A stretch of DNA of 21,720 nt from NCBI GenBank assembly GCA_937896105.1, contig CALBKR010000026.1:1-21720 (forward strand), in the 5' to 3' direction. Position numbers and translations under genes: made by a program. The notes under the pieces are model-generated. The model searched no databases and was not told the origin of the DNA. It saw nothing but the letters and a program-made list of their open reading frames with translations. The stretch is from an uncultured Bacteroidales bacterium (GTDB lineage: Bacteria; Bacteroidota; Bacteroidia; Bacteroidales; Bacteroidaceae). Below, one piece after another: positions 7,561 through 15,039 of the stretch. Numbering within the stretch: position 1 is the stretch's first letter; every line of letters starts with the position of its first letter.

Positions 7561-8430
7561 ATGGACACACTTACTAATGTTGTTGATTCATTGGCGCTTA
7601 CATCAAAGGCTTCAGGCGTTGCCAATGAAAGTTTGAACGTGCTCGATTTGGCAATGAAGGGCGGTTGGATTATGATTATCCTTTTGTTGCTGTCTATTGT
7701 CGGCATATATATATTCTTTGAGCGCTACTCGGTGTTGCGCAAGGCCGGGCAGAAGAACCCGTTGTTGCTGGCACGTTTGCACGATAATATAAAGGACAAG
7801 GATTTCAAATCGGCGATAAAATACTGCGAGAGGCAGAATACACCGGTCTCTCGTATACTTGCCAAGGGAGTAAAGGATTACCGTTTCGACAACAACTCTA
7901 TGCGTGAGGCTCTTGAGAACAATGCCGGTCTTGAGATTGCTGCTCTGGAGAAGGGGCTCCCGGTTCTCTCTACAATTGCAGCGGTGGCTCCGATGCTCGG
8001 TTTCCTTGGAACGGTAACCGGTATGGTACAGGCCTTCTGGAATATGTCACAGGCCGGTGACAATATCGAGGTATCGGCTCTTTCGGGCGGTATCTATGAG
8101 GCTATGGTAACAACGGTCGCCGGTCTTATTGTAGGTATCATTGCCATTTTTGCCCACAACTATCTTGTATCAAGGGTAGACAAGGTGCAGAATGCAATGG
8201 AGGCCGATATCATCTCTTTCCTTGAGATAGTCTCAGAGACAAAGGATACCGAGTCGGCTGTAGAACAGGATGCCCAGGCTTCAAGGATAGAACAGCTTGA
8301 GAGAGAACTTGAGGCTATGAAAGCAAAGGCTGAGCTTGCGTCGGCTCCCGAGCAGGCATTGCTCCCCGCCGAGCTTCCGGCTCAGGAGGAGCAGGGCTCT
8401 TCAACAGTGTTCAATGCACCCGAAATTTAA
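7561..8430 (+). CDS. exbB: MotA/TolQ/ExbB-family proton channel protein
   Basis: Inner-membrane subunit that with ExbD uses the proton gradient to energise TonB. Three membrane segments are visible at about residues 35-54, 133-160 and 177-203; the second holds the family signature VAPMLGFLGTVTGM and the third TTVAGLIVGI. The soluble domain between segments 1 and 2 is cytoplasmic. At 289 residues it is longer than a minimal ExbB: after residue 225 there is a predicted coiled-coil (SRIEQLERELEAMKAKAE) and a Pro/Glu/Gln-rich tail to the C-terminus. The long N-terminus before segment 1 (about 34 residues, no signal-peptide cleavage site) is also notable. Followed 20 bases later by exbD and then tonB, which fixes its role as TonB energiser rather than TolQ or MotA. 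Confidence 0.93.
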   Translation: MDTLTNVVDSLALTSKASGVANESLNVLDLAMKGGWIMIILLLLSIVGIYIFFERYSVLRKAGQKNPLLLARLHDNIKDKDFKSAIKYCERQNTPVSRILAKGVKDYRFDNNSMREALENNAGLEIAALEKGLPVLSTIAAVAPMLGFLGTVTGMVQAFWNMSQAGDNIEVSALSGGIYEAMVTTVAGLIVGIIAIFAHNYLVSRVDKVQNAMEADIISFLEIVSETKDTESAVEQDAQASRIEQLERELEAMKAKAELASAPEQALLPAELPAQEEQGSSTVFNAPEI

Positions 8431-8450
8431 TAGATAAAGCATATAATGCT

Positions 8451-8864
8451 ATGATAAAGAGAAGAACCAGGACAATAGGTGATTTTTCAATGTCGTCGAT
8501 GACCGACATCATATTCCTGTTGTTGATATTCTTTATGCTCACATCCACCATCGTGTTGCCTAATGCCATAAAGGTGAACTTGCCTCAAGGCAAGGAGAGA
8601 GCACATACCCAGCCGATGGCGCGTATAACAATAAAGGCCGATCTGACATACTATGCCCAGTGGGACAACGAGCCTGTAAGAGCGATATCGGATAGCGATA
8701 TCTCGGCATTTCTTTCCGAGTGCAGTCTCAAAGACCCCGAGATGTATGTCGCGCTTTATGCCGACGAGACAATACCATACAGCGAGGTTGTGAAGGTACT
8801 TAATATAGCTAACGAGAACAAATACAAGATGGTGCTGGCAACACGCCGCCCCGATAGCAACTGA
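8451..8864 (+). CDS. exbD: ExbD/TolR-family biopolymer transport protein
   Basis: Single-pass partner of ExbB, 137 residues. A short basic cytoplasmic N-terminus (MIKRRTRTIGDFSM) leads into a membrane helix at about 17-36 carrying the proton-conducting Asp19 in SMTDIIFLLLIFFML. The remainder is a periplasmic domain with the usual YADETIPYSEVVKVLNIA segment. The stop overlaps the tonB start by one base (TGATG), suggesting coupled translation and balanced subunit amounts. Confidence 0.94.
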   Translation: MIKRRTRTIGDFSMSSMTDIIFLLLIFFMLTSTIVLPNAIKVNLPQGKERAHTQPMARITIKADLTYYAQWDNEPVRAISDSDISAFLSECSLKDPEMYVALYADETIPYSEVVKVLNIANENKYKMVLATRRPDSN

Positions 8865-9679
8865 TGAAGAATTTTTCTAAAGATAAGATAGCCGGTATTG
8901 TCGGTACACTGCTTGTGCACATTTTTGTGTTCGGGCTGCTGTGGCTATTGGTGCTCAAAACAGCTCCTCCACCACCCGAAAAGGGTATTGAGGTGATGAT
9001 GGGTGTCGACATTCAAGAGCAGGCGATGGCTCAGGTCAATGAGGCTCCCCCTGTTGTTGCACCAGAGCCGGCTCAGGTTAAGCCCACACCTCCGGCTCCC
9101 GAAGAGCCATTGCTGACACAGGATAGCGAGGAGAGCGTGCAATTGCCCCCCGAAAAGCCTAAAAAGGAGAAGCCGAAGAAAAAGGAGAAGACCCCCGAGC
9201 AGATACAGAAGGAGAAAGAGCAGGCAGAGCGCGTTGAGCGTGAACGTCAGGAGGCCAAAGCCCGTAAAGAAGCCGAGAACCTGATGGCTACATTCAATAA
9301 AGGTAGCAAAATGAGCAAGAAGGGTAGCTCCGACAAGGATGACAAGACTGCAGGCTCACCTATGGGAAATTCCGATGCAGGCCAGACAACCGGAGTCGGA
9401 GTCTCGTTCAGTCTCAAAGGCCGAACTCCAGGTGGGGGTGGCCTCACAAGGCCTAGGTATGATGTGCAGGCATCGGGTCGTGTTGTGGTGAATATAACCG
9501 TGAACCCTGCCGGGAAGGTGATACTGGCGACTATAAAAACCGGTAAAGGTGGAACCGATACCGCTAATCCGGAACTTCGCGAAGCTGCTAGAAAGGCTGC
9601 CCTAAAGACCACTTTTAACAGTATAGGCGGTGTCGATAATCAGATGGGAACAATTACATACAATTTTGAATTGAAATAA
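8864..9679 (+). CDS. tonB: Energy transducer TonB
   Basis: Spans the periplasm to pass ExbBD energy to TonB-dependent outer-membrane receptors such as SusC-type and metal-chelate transporters. 271 residues: one N-terminal membrane anchor (about 10-32) with a His at position 19, matching the functionally important transmembrane His of TonB; a Pro/Glu/Lys-rich periplasmic linker (about 34-150) with a very charged K/E stretch; a Gly/Ser spacer; and a C-terminal TonB domain from about residue 204 (SGRVVVNITVNPAGKV, then AARKAALKTTF) ending in YNFELK. Third gene of the exbB-exbD-tonB set; the DJ-1-like gene follows after a single base. Confidence 0.93.
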   Translation: MKNFSKDKIAGIVGTLLVHIFVFGLLWLLVLKTAPPPPEKGIEVMMGVDIQEQAMAQVNEAPPVVAPEPAQVKPTPPAPEEPLLTQDSEESVQLPPEKPKKEKPKKKEKTPEQIQKEKEQAERVERERQEAKARKEAENLMATFNKGSKMSKKGSSDKDDKTAGSPMGNSDAGQTTGVGVSFSLKGRTPGGGGLTRPRYDVQASGRVVVNITVNPAGKVILATIKTGKGGTDTANPELREAARKAALKTTFNSIGGVDNQMGTITYNFELK

Positions 9680-9680
9680 T

Positions 9681-10226
9681 ATGAATAGAGTATATGTTTT
9701 TCTTGCCGACGGTTTTGAGACTGTCGAAGCATTGGCTCCGGTGGATGTTATGCGTCGTGCCGGTCTGCAGGTGACAACTGTATCAATAATGGGTCGCTTG
9801 AATGTAGAGTCGGCTCAGGGTGTTGTGGTGATGGCCGATGAACTTTTTGAGAATATAGCCTTCGACGATGCCGATGCACTTGTGCTGCCCGGCGGTGGCG
9901 TGGGTACCGAGAACCTTTCGGCACACGAGCCGTTGCGTGCACTGCTTGCAGGTGCCTGTTCACGTGGCCTGCTTGTAGCTGCAATATGCGCTGCGCCTAT
10001 GGTGCTGGGACGCATCGGTCTGCTCAAAGGAAAACGTGCGACCAGCTATCCGGGTTGCGAGGGCGACCTGTTCGATGCCGAATACACAGCTGCGCCGGTG
10101 GAGCAGGACGGTAACATAATAACAGCCTGCGGTCCCGGTGCCTCGTTCGCTTTCGGCTTTGCCATCGTTGAACGTTTCTGCGGTGCGGGTGTTGTCGCGA
10201 CACTCCGTTCCCAAATGCAATTCTGA
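9681..10226 (+). CDS. DJ-1/PfpI (ThiJ) family protein
   Basis: 181-residue cytoplasmic alpha/beta protein close to human DJ-1 and E. coli YajL in layout. The motif GFETVEALAPVDVMRRAG contains Glu16, equivalent to DJ-1 Glu18, and VAAICAAPMVLG contains the conserved reactive Cys103 (DJ-1 Cys106). The segment equivalent to the DJ-1 His126 region reads TSYPGCEGD, so that His is not kept. ACGPGASFAFGFAIVE near the C-terminus is also typical. Family members are linked to oxidative or electrophile stress and carbonyl detoxification; the exact activity here is not inferable. One base after tonB and 11 bases before ispD, so almost certainly in the same transcript. Confidence 0.9.
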   Translation: MNRVYVFLADGFETVEALAPVDVMRRAGLQVTTVSIMGRLNVESAQGVVVMADELFENIAFDDADALVLPGGGVGTENLSAHEPLRALLAGACSRGLLVAAICAAPMVLGRIGLLKGKRATSYPGCEGDLFDAEYTAAPVEQDGNIITACGPGASFAFGFAIVERFCGAGVVATLRSQMQF

Positions 10227-10237
10227 TTTTACATTCT

Positions 10238-10933
10238 ATGAAAAGATATCTTATAGTAGTAGCCGGTGGCAAGGGCACCCGTATGGGTGGCGAGATGCCC
10301 AAGCAGTTCCAGTTGCTTGGCGGCAGGCCGTTGGTTATGGTCACATTGGAACATCTGAATGCCATTGACCCTACAATGCAGCTTATTCTTGTTCTCCCGG
10401 AACAGCACATCGGGCTTTGGAAGGAACTCTGCAAGGAGTATTCGTTTGCAGTACCATTGATATTGGCACAGGGTGGCCCGACACGTTTCCACTCGGTACA
10501 GAACGGTCTTGCACAGGTCGACGATATTGCCGATGCCCTTGTAGGTGTGCACGATGGCGTTCGTCCCTTCGTTTCTGCAAAGGTTCTCGATGACTGCTTC
10601 TGCCAAGCCTGGGTGCACGGTGCTGCTATCCCAATGATTGATGTGCAGGATAGCCTGCGTCACATTGTGGGCTATGGTGCCACAGAGGTTGTCCCCCGTG
10701 ACAGGTATCGCCTTGTGCAGACACCGCAGGTCTTCAAGCTCTCTTTGTTGCGCCGTGCCTATGAGCAGCGCTTTGTCGAGAGCTTTACCGATGATGCTTC
10801 GGTAGTGGAGGCTCTTGGCGAGAAGGTCACCGGTGTCGAGGGTAACCGCGAGAACATCAAGATAACCACTCCCTTCGATATGTTGGTCGCCAAGACATTG
10901 ATGGAATGCTGGATATCACAACAAGGGCAATAA
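10238..10933 (+). CDS. ispD: 2-C-methyl-D-erythritol 4-phosphate cytidylyltransferase
   Basis: Third step of the MEP isoprenoid pathway: CTP plus MEP gives CDP-ME. 231 residues, usual length. The nucleotide-binding N-terminus VVAGGKGTRMGGEMPKQF carries the catalytic Arg15 and Lys22 of the family, and VHDGVRPFVS is the second conserved motif. TDDASVVEALGEKVTGVEGN and NIKITTPFDM near the C-terminus are also characteristic. The first step-specific enzyme, Dxr, is encoded in the minus-strand run of this window. The last 28 bases overlap the start of recG. Confidence 0.96.
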   Translation: MKRYLIVVAGGKGTRMGGEMPKQFQLLGGRPLVMVTLEHLNAIDPTMQLILVLPEQHIGLWKELCKEYSFAVPLILAQGGPTRFHSVQNGLAQVDDIADALVGVHDGVRPFVSAKVLDDCFCQAWVHGAAIPMIDVQDSLRHIVGYGATEVVPRDRYRLVQTPQVFKLSLLRRAYEQRFVESFTDDASVVEALGEKVTGVEGNRENIKITTPFDMLVAKTLMECWISQQGQ

Positions 10934-13005
10934 AGTTTCTTCCGGGTGTGGGCGAGCAGCGTGCCACACTGCTTAGCAGGGAGCTGAACATACGTTCCCT
11001 GTACGATTTGCTGTATTATTTCCCGTATAAATATATCGACCGTAGCCGCGTCTTCAAGGTGAGTGAGCTTGGCGGCCAGTTACAACACGTGCAGCTGGTT
11101 GGCGAGATACGTTCATTCGAGGAGATGGGCGAGGGTGCTTCACGCCGTCTTATGGGGCATTTTACCGATGGAACGGCATTTGTCGATTTAGTGTGGTTCA
11201 GGGGTATAAAGTTTGTAAAGAATCGCCTGAAGGTAAACACGCAGTATGTTGTTTTCGGCAAGCCGTCGGTGTTCAACGGCAGGGTAAACATTGCGCATCC
11301 CGATGTTGATGATGCAGCACTGCTAAAGCTCGACACAATGGGTCTGCAACCCTATTACAACACCACTGAAAAGATGAAACGCAGCGGCTTGAACTCCAAT
11401 GCTATGGCAAAACTGGTGCAGAATCTTCTGGCCTTGCTCACCGAGCCGTTGGCCGAGACCCTGTCGGCCGATATAATACAGAAGAACGGCTTGATGTCAC
11501 TCGATGATGCACTGCGGATAATACATTTCCCACGCAACGGCAAGGAGCTGCAACTTGCACAGTACAGGCTCAAGTTCGAGGAGCTCTTCTACATACAGCT
11601 CAATATCCTGCACTATGCCAAAGAGAGGCAGATGCGTTATGTAGGGCACCGATTTGCCAAGGTGGGTGATATTTTCAACCGTTTCTACAACGAGCAGTTG
11701 CCTTTCCAGTTGACAAATGCGCAAAAGAGGGTTGTGCGTGAGATACGTGCCGACGTGAACAGCGAGAGGCAGATGAACCGCCTGCTGCAGGGCGATGTAG
11801 GTAGCGGAAAGACACTTGTCGCGCTTATGTCGATGCTGCTTGCAAAGGATAACGGCTACCAGGCCTGTATGCTTGCCCCGACCGAGATACTTGCCGAGCA
11901 ACATTTTGCTACATTGCGCCGTATGTTGGGGGCATTGCCGGTAAGGGTTGAACTGCTAACCGGCAGCACAAAGGCCAAGGATAGGGTGCCGCTTTTCGAG
12001 GCGCTCGAGGATGGCAACGTGGATATCCTTGTGGGTACTCACGCTGTGCTCGAGGATAATGTGCAGTTCAGGAATCTGGGCATCGTTGTCATTGATGAAC
12101 AGCACCGTTTCGGTGTTGTGCAGCGTGCGAAGATGTGGATGAAGAATGCAATACCACCGCACGTGCTTGTGATGACAGCAACCCCGATACCACGTACCTT
12201 GGCTATGACACTCTATGGCGACCTCGATGTCTCGGTGATAGATGAGCTGCCGCCGGGGCGCAAACCTATAAACACATCCCACATCTTACGCAACTGTATC
12301 GACGGTCTCTACTCTTTCATTGGCACACAGCTCAGAGCAGGGCGGCAGGCTTATGTGGTTTATCCTCTTATCAGCGAGAGCGAGAAACTCGACCTCAAGA
12401 ACCTTGAGGATGGCTATAAACACCTGTGCAATGTGTTCTGCGACTACAGGTTGAGCAAGCTGCACGGCAAGATGAAACCCAAGGAGAAGGATGAGGAGAT
12501 GCGCCGTTTCGCATCGGGCGAGACTCAGTTGCTTGTCTCTACAACTGTTATTGAGGTGGGTGTCGATGTGCCCAACGCTTCGGTGATGGTAATTGAGAAC
12601 GCCGAGCGCTTCGGACTTTCGCAGCTTCATCAGTTGCGTGGCCGTGTGGGTCGCGGCGCCTCGCAGTCCTACTGTGTCCTGGTGACAGGTGACAAACTTT
12701 CCGAGGAGACACGCAAGAGAATGGAGATTATGACAGCAAGCAATGATGGCTTTGAGATTGCAGAGGCTGACCTCAAACTGCGCGGCCCTGGTGATATGGA
12801 GGGTACGCAACAGAGCGGTATCGCCTTTGACCTTAAAATAGCCAACCTGGCACGTGATGAGCAGCTGCTGAAATTCGTGCGTGAGGTGGCGCGTGGAATT
12901 GTTGCTGCCGACCCCCATTGCAACAGTGAACAGTATCGTGTGGTGTGGGAGCGCCTGCGTTATATAAAGAGCCTGAATAACCGTAACTGGGGCGCTATTT
13001 CATAG
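10906..13005 (+). CDS. recG: ATP-dependent DNA helicase RecG
   Basis: Branched-DNA translocase that remodels stalled forks and Holliday junctions; 699 residues. The N-terminal wedge/OB region begins LPGVGEQRATLLSRELNI and includes LYYFPYKYIDRS. Superfamily 2 motor: Walker A GDVGSGKT at 296-303, motif II DEQH at 397-400 (typical of RecG), motif III TATPIPRTLAM, motif VI QLRGRVGRG. The C-terminal DLKLRGPGDMEGTQQSG is the family's hook region. The start at 10906 gives MLDITTRAIKFLPGVG, which fits the usual N-terminus, so the 28-base overlap with ispD is probably real. It closes the seven-gene run; no hairpin terminator is visible after it. Confidence 0.97.
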   Translation: MLDITTRAIKFLPGVGEQRATLLSRELNIRSLYDLLYYFPYKYIDRSRVFKVSELGGQLQHVQLVGEIRSFEEMGEGASRRLMGHFTDGTAFVDLVWFRGIKFVKNRLKVNTQYVVFGKPSVFNGRVNIAHPDVDDAALLKLDTMGLQPYYNTTEKMKRSGLNSNAMAKLVQNLLALLTEPLAETLSADIIQKNGLMSLDDALRIIHFPRNGKELQLAQYRLKFEELFYIQLNILHYAKERQMRYVGHRFAKVGDIFNRFYNEQLPFQLTNAQKRVVREIRADVNSERQMNRLLQGDVGSGKTLVALMSMLLAKDNGYQACMLAPTEILAEQHFATLRRMLGALPVRVELLTGSTKAKDRVPLFEALEDGNVDILVGTHAVLEDNVQFRNLGIVVIDEQHRFGVVQRAKMWMKNAIPPHVLVMTATPIPRTLAMTLYGDLDVSVIDELPPGRKPINTSHILRNCIDGLYSFIGTQLRAGRQAYVVYPLISESEKLDLKNLEDGYKHLCNVFCDYRLSKLHGKMKPKEKDEEMRRFASGETQLLVSTTVIEVGVDVPNASVMVIENAERFGLSQLHQLRGRVGRGASQSYCVLVTGDKLSEETRKRMEIMTASNDGFEIAEADLKLRGPGDMEGTQQSGIAFDLKIANLARDEQLLKFVREVARGIVAADPHCNSEQYRVVWERLRYIKSLNNRNWGAIS

Positions 13006-13053
13006 AGACTTCAAAAAAACGGGAAATAAGCCAATTTTGTAGACATAAATTCG

Positions 13054-13061
13054 TATATTCG
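13054..13061 (+). promoter_or_regulatory. Possible ndk promoter, -7 element
   Basis: TATATTCG matches TAnnTTTG at seven of eight positions inside the 99-base recG-ndk gap and would give a leader of about 37 bases. A TTTTG lies 14 bases upstream, closer than the usual 19-21. ndk may also be read from upstream. Confidence 0.4.
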
Positions 13062-13104
13062 CAGTAAATACAATATTATAAAGGAGAAACATAACCGACC
13101 TATT

Positions 13105-13578
13105 ATGGAAAAGACACTTATTCTGATAAAGCCGAACGCCATACAGCGTGGCTTGATGGGTGATATTATTACACGTTTTGAACGCAAAGGCCTGCGCTTT
13201 GCCGGTATAAAAATGATGTTTATGACCGATGAAATCGTCGCCGAGCACTATGCACACCTCAAGGAGCGTCCTTTCTTCCCCTACTTGAAGGCATCTATGC
13301 AGGCTGCTCCTATCATAGCCTGCTGCATCGAAGGTGCCGAGGCCGTAGATACAGTGCGTTTGATGGTGGGTGCAACAAATTCACGCAAGGCACTCCCCGG
13401 TACAATACGTGGCGATTTCTCTATGAGCGGTGAGCAGAATGTGGTGCACGCGTCCGACTCCGTAGAGAACGCAATCGTTGAGATAAACCGCTTCTTTAAG
13501 CCCGAGGAACTGTTCGATTATCGTTCGGCTGTTACCGAGTTCGAGTATGGTGGTGAGGAGACTCTAAAATTCAAGTAA
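13105..13578 (+). CDS. ndk: Nucleoside diphosphate kinase
   Basis: Transfers the gamma-phosphate of ATP to other (d)NDPs through a phosphohistidine. 157 residues. LILIKPNAIQRGLMGDII at the N-terminus, MVGATNSRKALPGTIRGDF in the middle, and the active-site NVVHASDS with His115 identify it. The C-terminus extends slightly (RSAVTEFEYGGEETLKFK) beyond the common bacterial core. An AAGGAG lies 18 bases before the ATG, too far to be a standard ribosome site. The next gene begins 4 bases after the stop, so the two are probably co-transcribed. Confidence 0.97.
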   Translation: MEKTLILIKPNAIQRGLMGDIITRFERKGLRFAGIKMMFMTDEIVAEHYAHLKERPFFPYLKASMQAAPIIACCIEGAEAVDTVRLMVGATNSRKALPGTIRGDFSMSGEQNVVHASDSVENAIVEINRFFKPEELFDYRSAVTEFEYGGEETLKFK

Positions 13579-13582
13579 TCAA

Positions 13583-14446
13583 GTGAAAAGTTTCCTTAAA
13601 AACTTCGTTTTCGCTTTTCTGCTTATGGGGGCATCCGGTGCAAGTGCACAAGATGAGGTTCCTGTACCTGTTGTATTGCACAAGTGCATAGAGCCTGTCG
13701 ATACTTTGGAAACCCGTTATATGCTTCTGAATGAGGAGAATATAATTCCATCGGATGATATGTATCCCATTTGGAAGAACAGTGTCGTGCATTACAATGC
13801 CACCCTGCCCGATTCCTTTAGAATAGACCTGCGCAACTATGTGATGCCAACATCAAACACAAAGATAACAGATGTCTTCGGTTATCGTCCCAATAGGCGT
13901 CGTGTGCATCAGGGGCTTGATGTAAAGGTGCAGACGGGAGATACCATATATGCAGCTTTTGACGGAAAGGTGCGTATAACGGCATATCAGCGTCGCGGCT
14001 ATGGTAACTATGTTGTCATCCGTCACAATAATGGTATTGAGACACTGTATGCCCATTTGTCTAAAAAGTTGGTGGAAAATAACCATAATGTGAGGGCCGG
14101 TGACCCGATAGGCCTTGGCGGCAATACAGGCCGTAGCTCTGGTTCACATCTCCATTTCGAGACACTGCTGATGGGTAAGAGCATTGACCCGGCGTTGATG
14201 TTCGATTTCAAGAACCAGAAGGTCACCGGAGAGTATTATGTCTATCGCAAGCCGGGCAGTAAGTATATCGAGAACGGCCAGGAGAAGATTGCCGGTCCTG
14301 AACCTAAATTCCATAAGGTGAGAAAAGGTGACACCATTGGCAAGATTGCAAAGAAATATGGCGTTTCGCAGCGGCGTATCTTTGAACTTAATGGTCTCAA
14401 TTCGCGTTCGGTAATAAAGCCGGGGCAAAAAATCCGTTATCAATAG
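13583..14446 (+). CDS. Secreted M23 peptidase with LysM domain
   Basis: Predicted peptidoglycan endopeptidase, 287 residues. GTG start at 13583, chosen because it gives a complete signal peptide (MKSFLKNFVFAFLLMGASGASAQ, cleavage near residue 23); the next ATG (residue 15) would cut into it. M23 domain about 94-208: zinc ligands His109 and Asp113 (HQGLD) and His191, with catalytic His158 (YAHLS) and His189 (SHLHFE), so the active site is intact. One LysM domain at about 243-286 (HKVRKGDTIGKIAKKYGVSQ) should bind glycan strands. The region 24-90 has no recognised domain. Downstream of ndk by 4 bases; likely cell-wall remodelling during growth or division. Compare the second M23-like protein of the window, which lacks the catalytic His residues. 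Confidence 0.93.
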   Translation: MKSFLKNFVFAFLLMGASGASAQDEVPVPVVLHKCIEPVDTLETRYMLLNEENIIPSDDMYPIWKNSVVHYNATLPDSFRIDLRNYVMPTSNTKITDVFGYRPNRRRVHQGLDVKVQTGDTIYAAFDGKVRITAYQRRGYGNYVVIRHNNGIETLYAHLSKKLVENNHNVRAGDPIGLGGNTGRSSGSHLHFETLLMGKSIDPALMFDFKNQKVTGEYYVYRKPGSKYIENGQEKIAGPEPKFHKVRKGDTIGKIAKKYGVSQRRIFELNGLNSRSVIKPGQKIRYQ

Positions 14447-14503
14447 GTGAAAAATATTTTTTAGAAATTTAGTTAGATACTAAGTATCGTTTGAGATTTT
14501 TTA

Positions 14504-14511
14504 TATATTTG
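14504..14511 (+). promoter_or_regulatory. Promoter -7 element of the small acidic protein gene
   Basis: TATATTTG followed by C is an exact match to TAnnTTTG in an AT-rich 128-base gap. It predicts a start near 14518 and a leader of about 57 bases. A TTTG lies 10 bases upstream, too near for a canonical -33 element. Confidence 0.55.
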
Positions 14512-14574
14512 CATTGTTGGCGATGCGTAAGTACCGTCTATGTGGATTTAATGTTTAACGAATAATTTTGAATT

Positions 14575-14952
14575 ATGAAGAAATTTTTGATGGCTGCTAT
14601 TGCAGTGTTTATGATGGCCGGTACATCTGTCGCATCTGAGAACGTTGCAGTTGTTGAGAACAATGTTACAACAACTGTTTCTGAAAATGCTGTTGACAAG
14701 GTTATTGCTATGGTAAAAGGCTATATCCAGAAAATCAACGCTGCAAAAACTATGGAAGAACTTATGGGCTTGGCAGAGGCTTTTGGTGAGGAGATGATGT
14801 CTTTAGAGGAAAAGTACGGCGATGAAATCGCTGCTCTACAAGAGACTCTTTCTCCAGAGCAAATGGAAAAGTACGAGGCTGAAATGGAGAAAGTTATGGC
14901 AGAAATTGAGGCTGCTGTTACAAAAAAGGTAGAACAGCTTGGTGGAGAGTAA
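14575..14952 (+). CDS. Small acidic exported helical protein, unknown function
   Basis: 125 residues, family not recognised. Residues 1-21 are a signal peptide (MKKFLMAAIAVFMMAGTSVAS). The mature part is strongly acidic and low in aromatic residues, with heptad-like runs of Glu/Ala/Leu/Met (MEELMGLAEAFGEEMMSLEEKY, split by no Pro) and LSPEQMEKYEAEMEKVMAEI, so it is predicted to be two or three long helices or a coiled coil. There is no Cys, lipobox or catalytic motif. Its codons favour T or A in the third position (GTT, GCT, GAA, ACA) more than neighbouring genes, which favour GC-ending codons; this fits either high expression or foreign origin. It has its own perfect -7 element and a strong terminator, so is likely monocistronic. 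A periplasmic small helical protein, perhaps chaperone-like, is only a guess. Confidence 0.82.
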   Translation: MKKFLMAAIAVFMMAGTSVASENVAVVENNVTTTVSENAVDKVIAMVKGYIQKINAAKTMEELMGLAEAFGEEMMSLEEKYGDEIAALQETLSPEQMEKYEAEMEKVMAEIEAAVTKKVEQLGGE

Positions 14953-14970
14953 TAAAATGAATTCACCGAT

Positions 14971-15008
14971 AAAAAAAATGACTTCGCACGTGCGAAGTCA
15001 TTTTTTTT
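14971..15008. terminator. Perfect bidirectional terminator
   Basis: 19-base arms (14971-14989 and 14990-15008) are exact reverse complements: eight A, then tgacttcgcac, then the mirror ending in eight T. The GC-rich stem with a run of T on either strand would stop transcription from both sides. It sits between the small acidic gene (plus) and the alkaline phosphatase gene (minus), which converge here. Confidence 0.95.
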
Positions 15009-15039
15009 ATTTATCTATTATAGAATCCTGAGCCGGTTT

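Noticed and set aside
13081..13086. AAGGAG as the ndk ribosome binding site
   Set aside because: It is 18 bases from the ATG, too far for a standard Shine-Dalgarno interaction.
14563..14570. TAATTTTG directly before the small acidic protein start
   Set aside because: A full -7 match, but it would start transcription at or inside the ATG; the upstream TATATTTG leaves a normal leader and is preferred.
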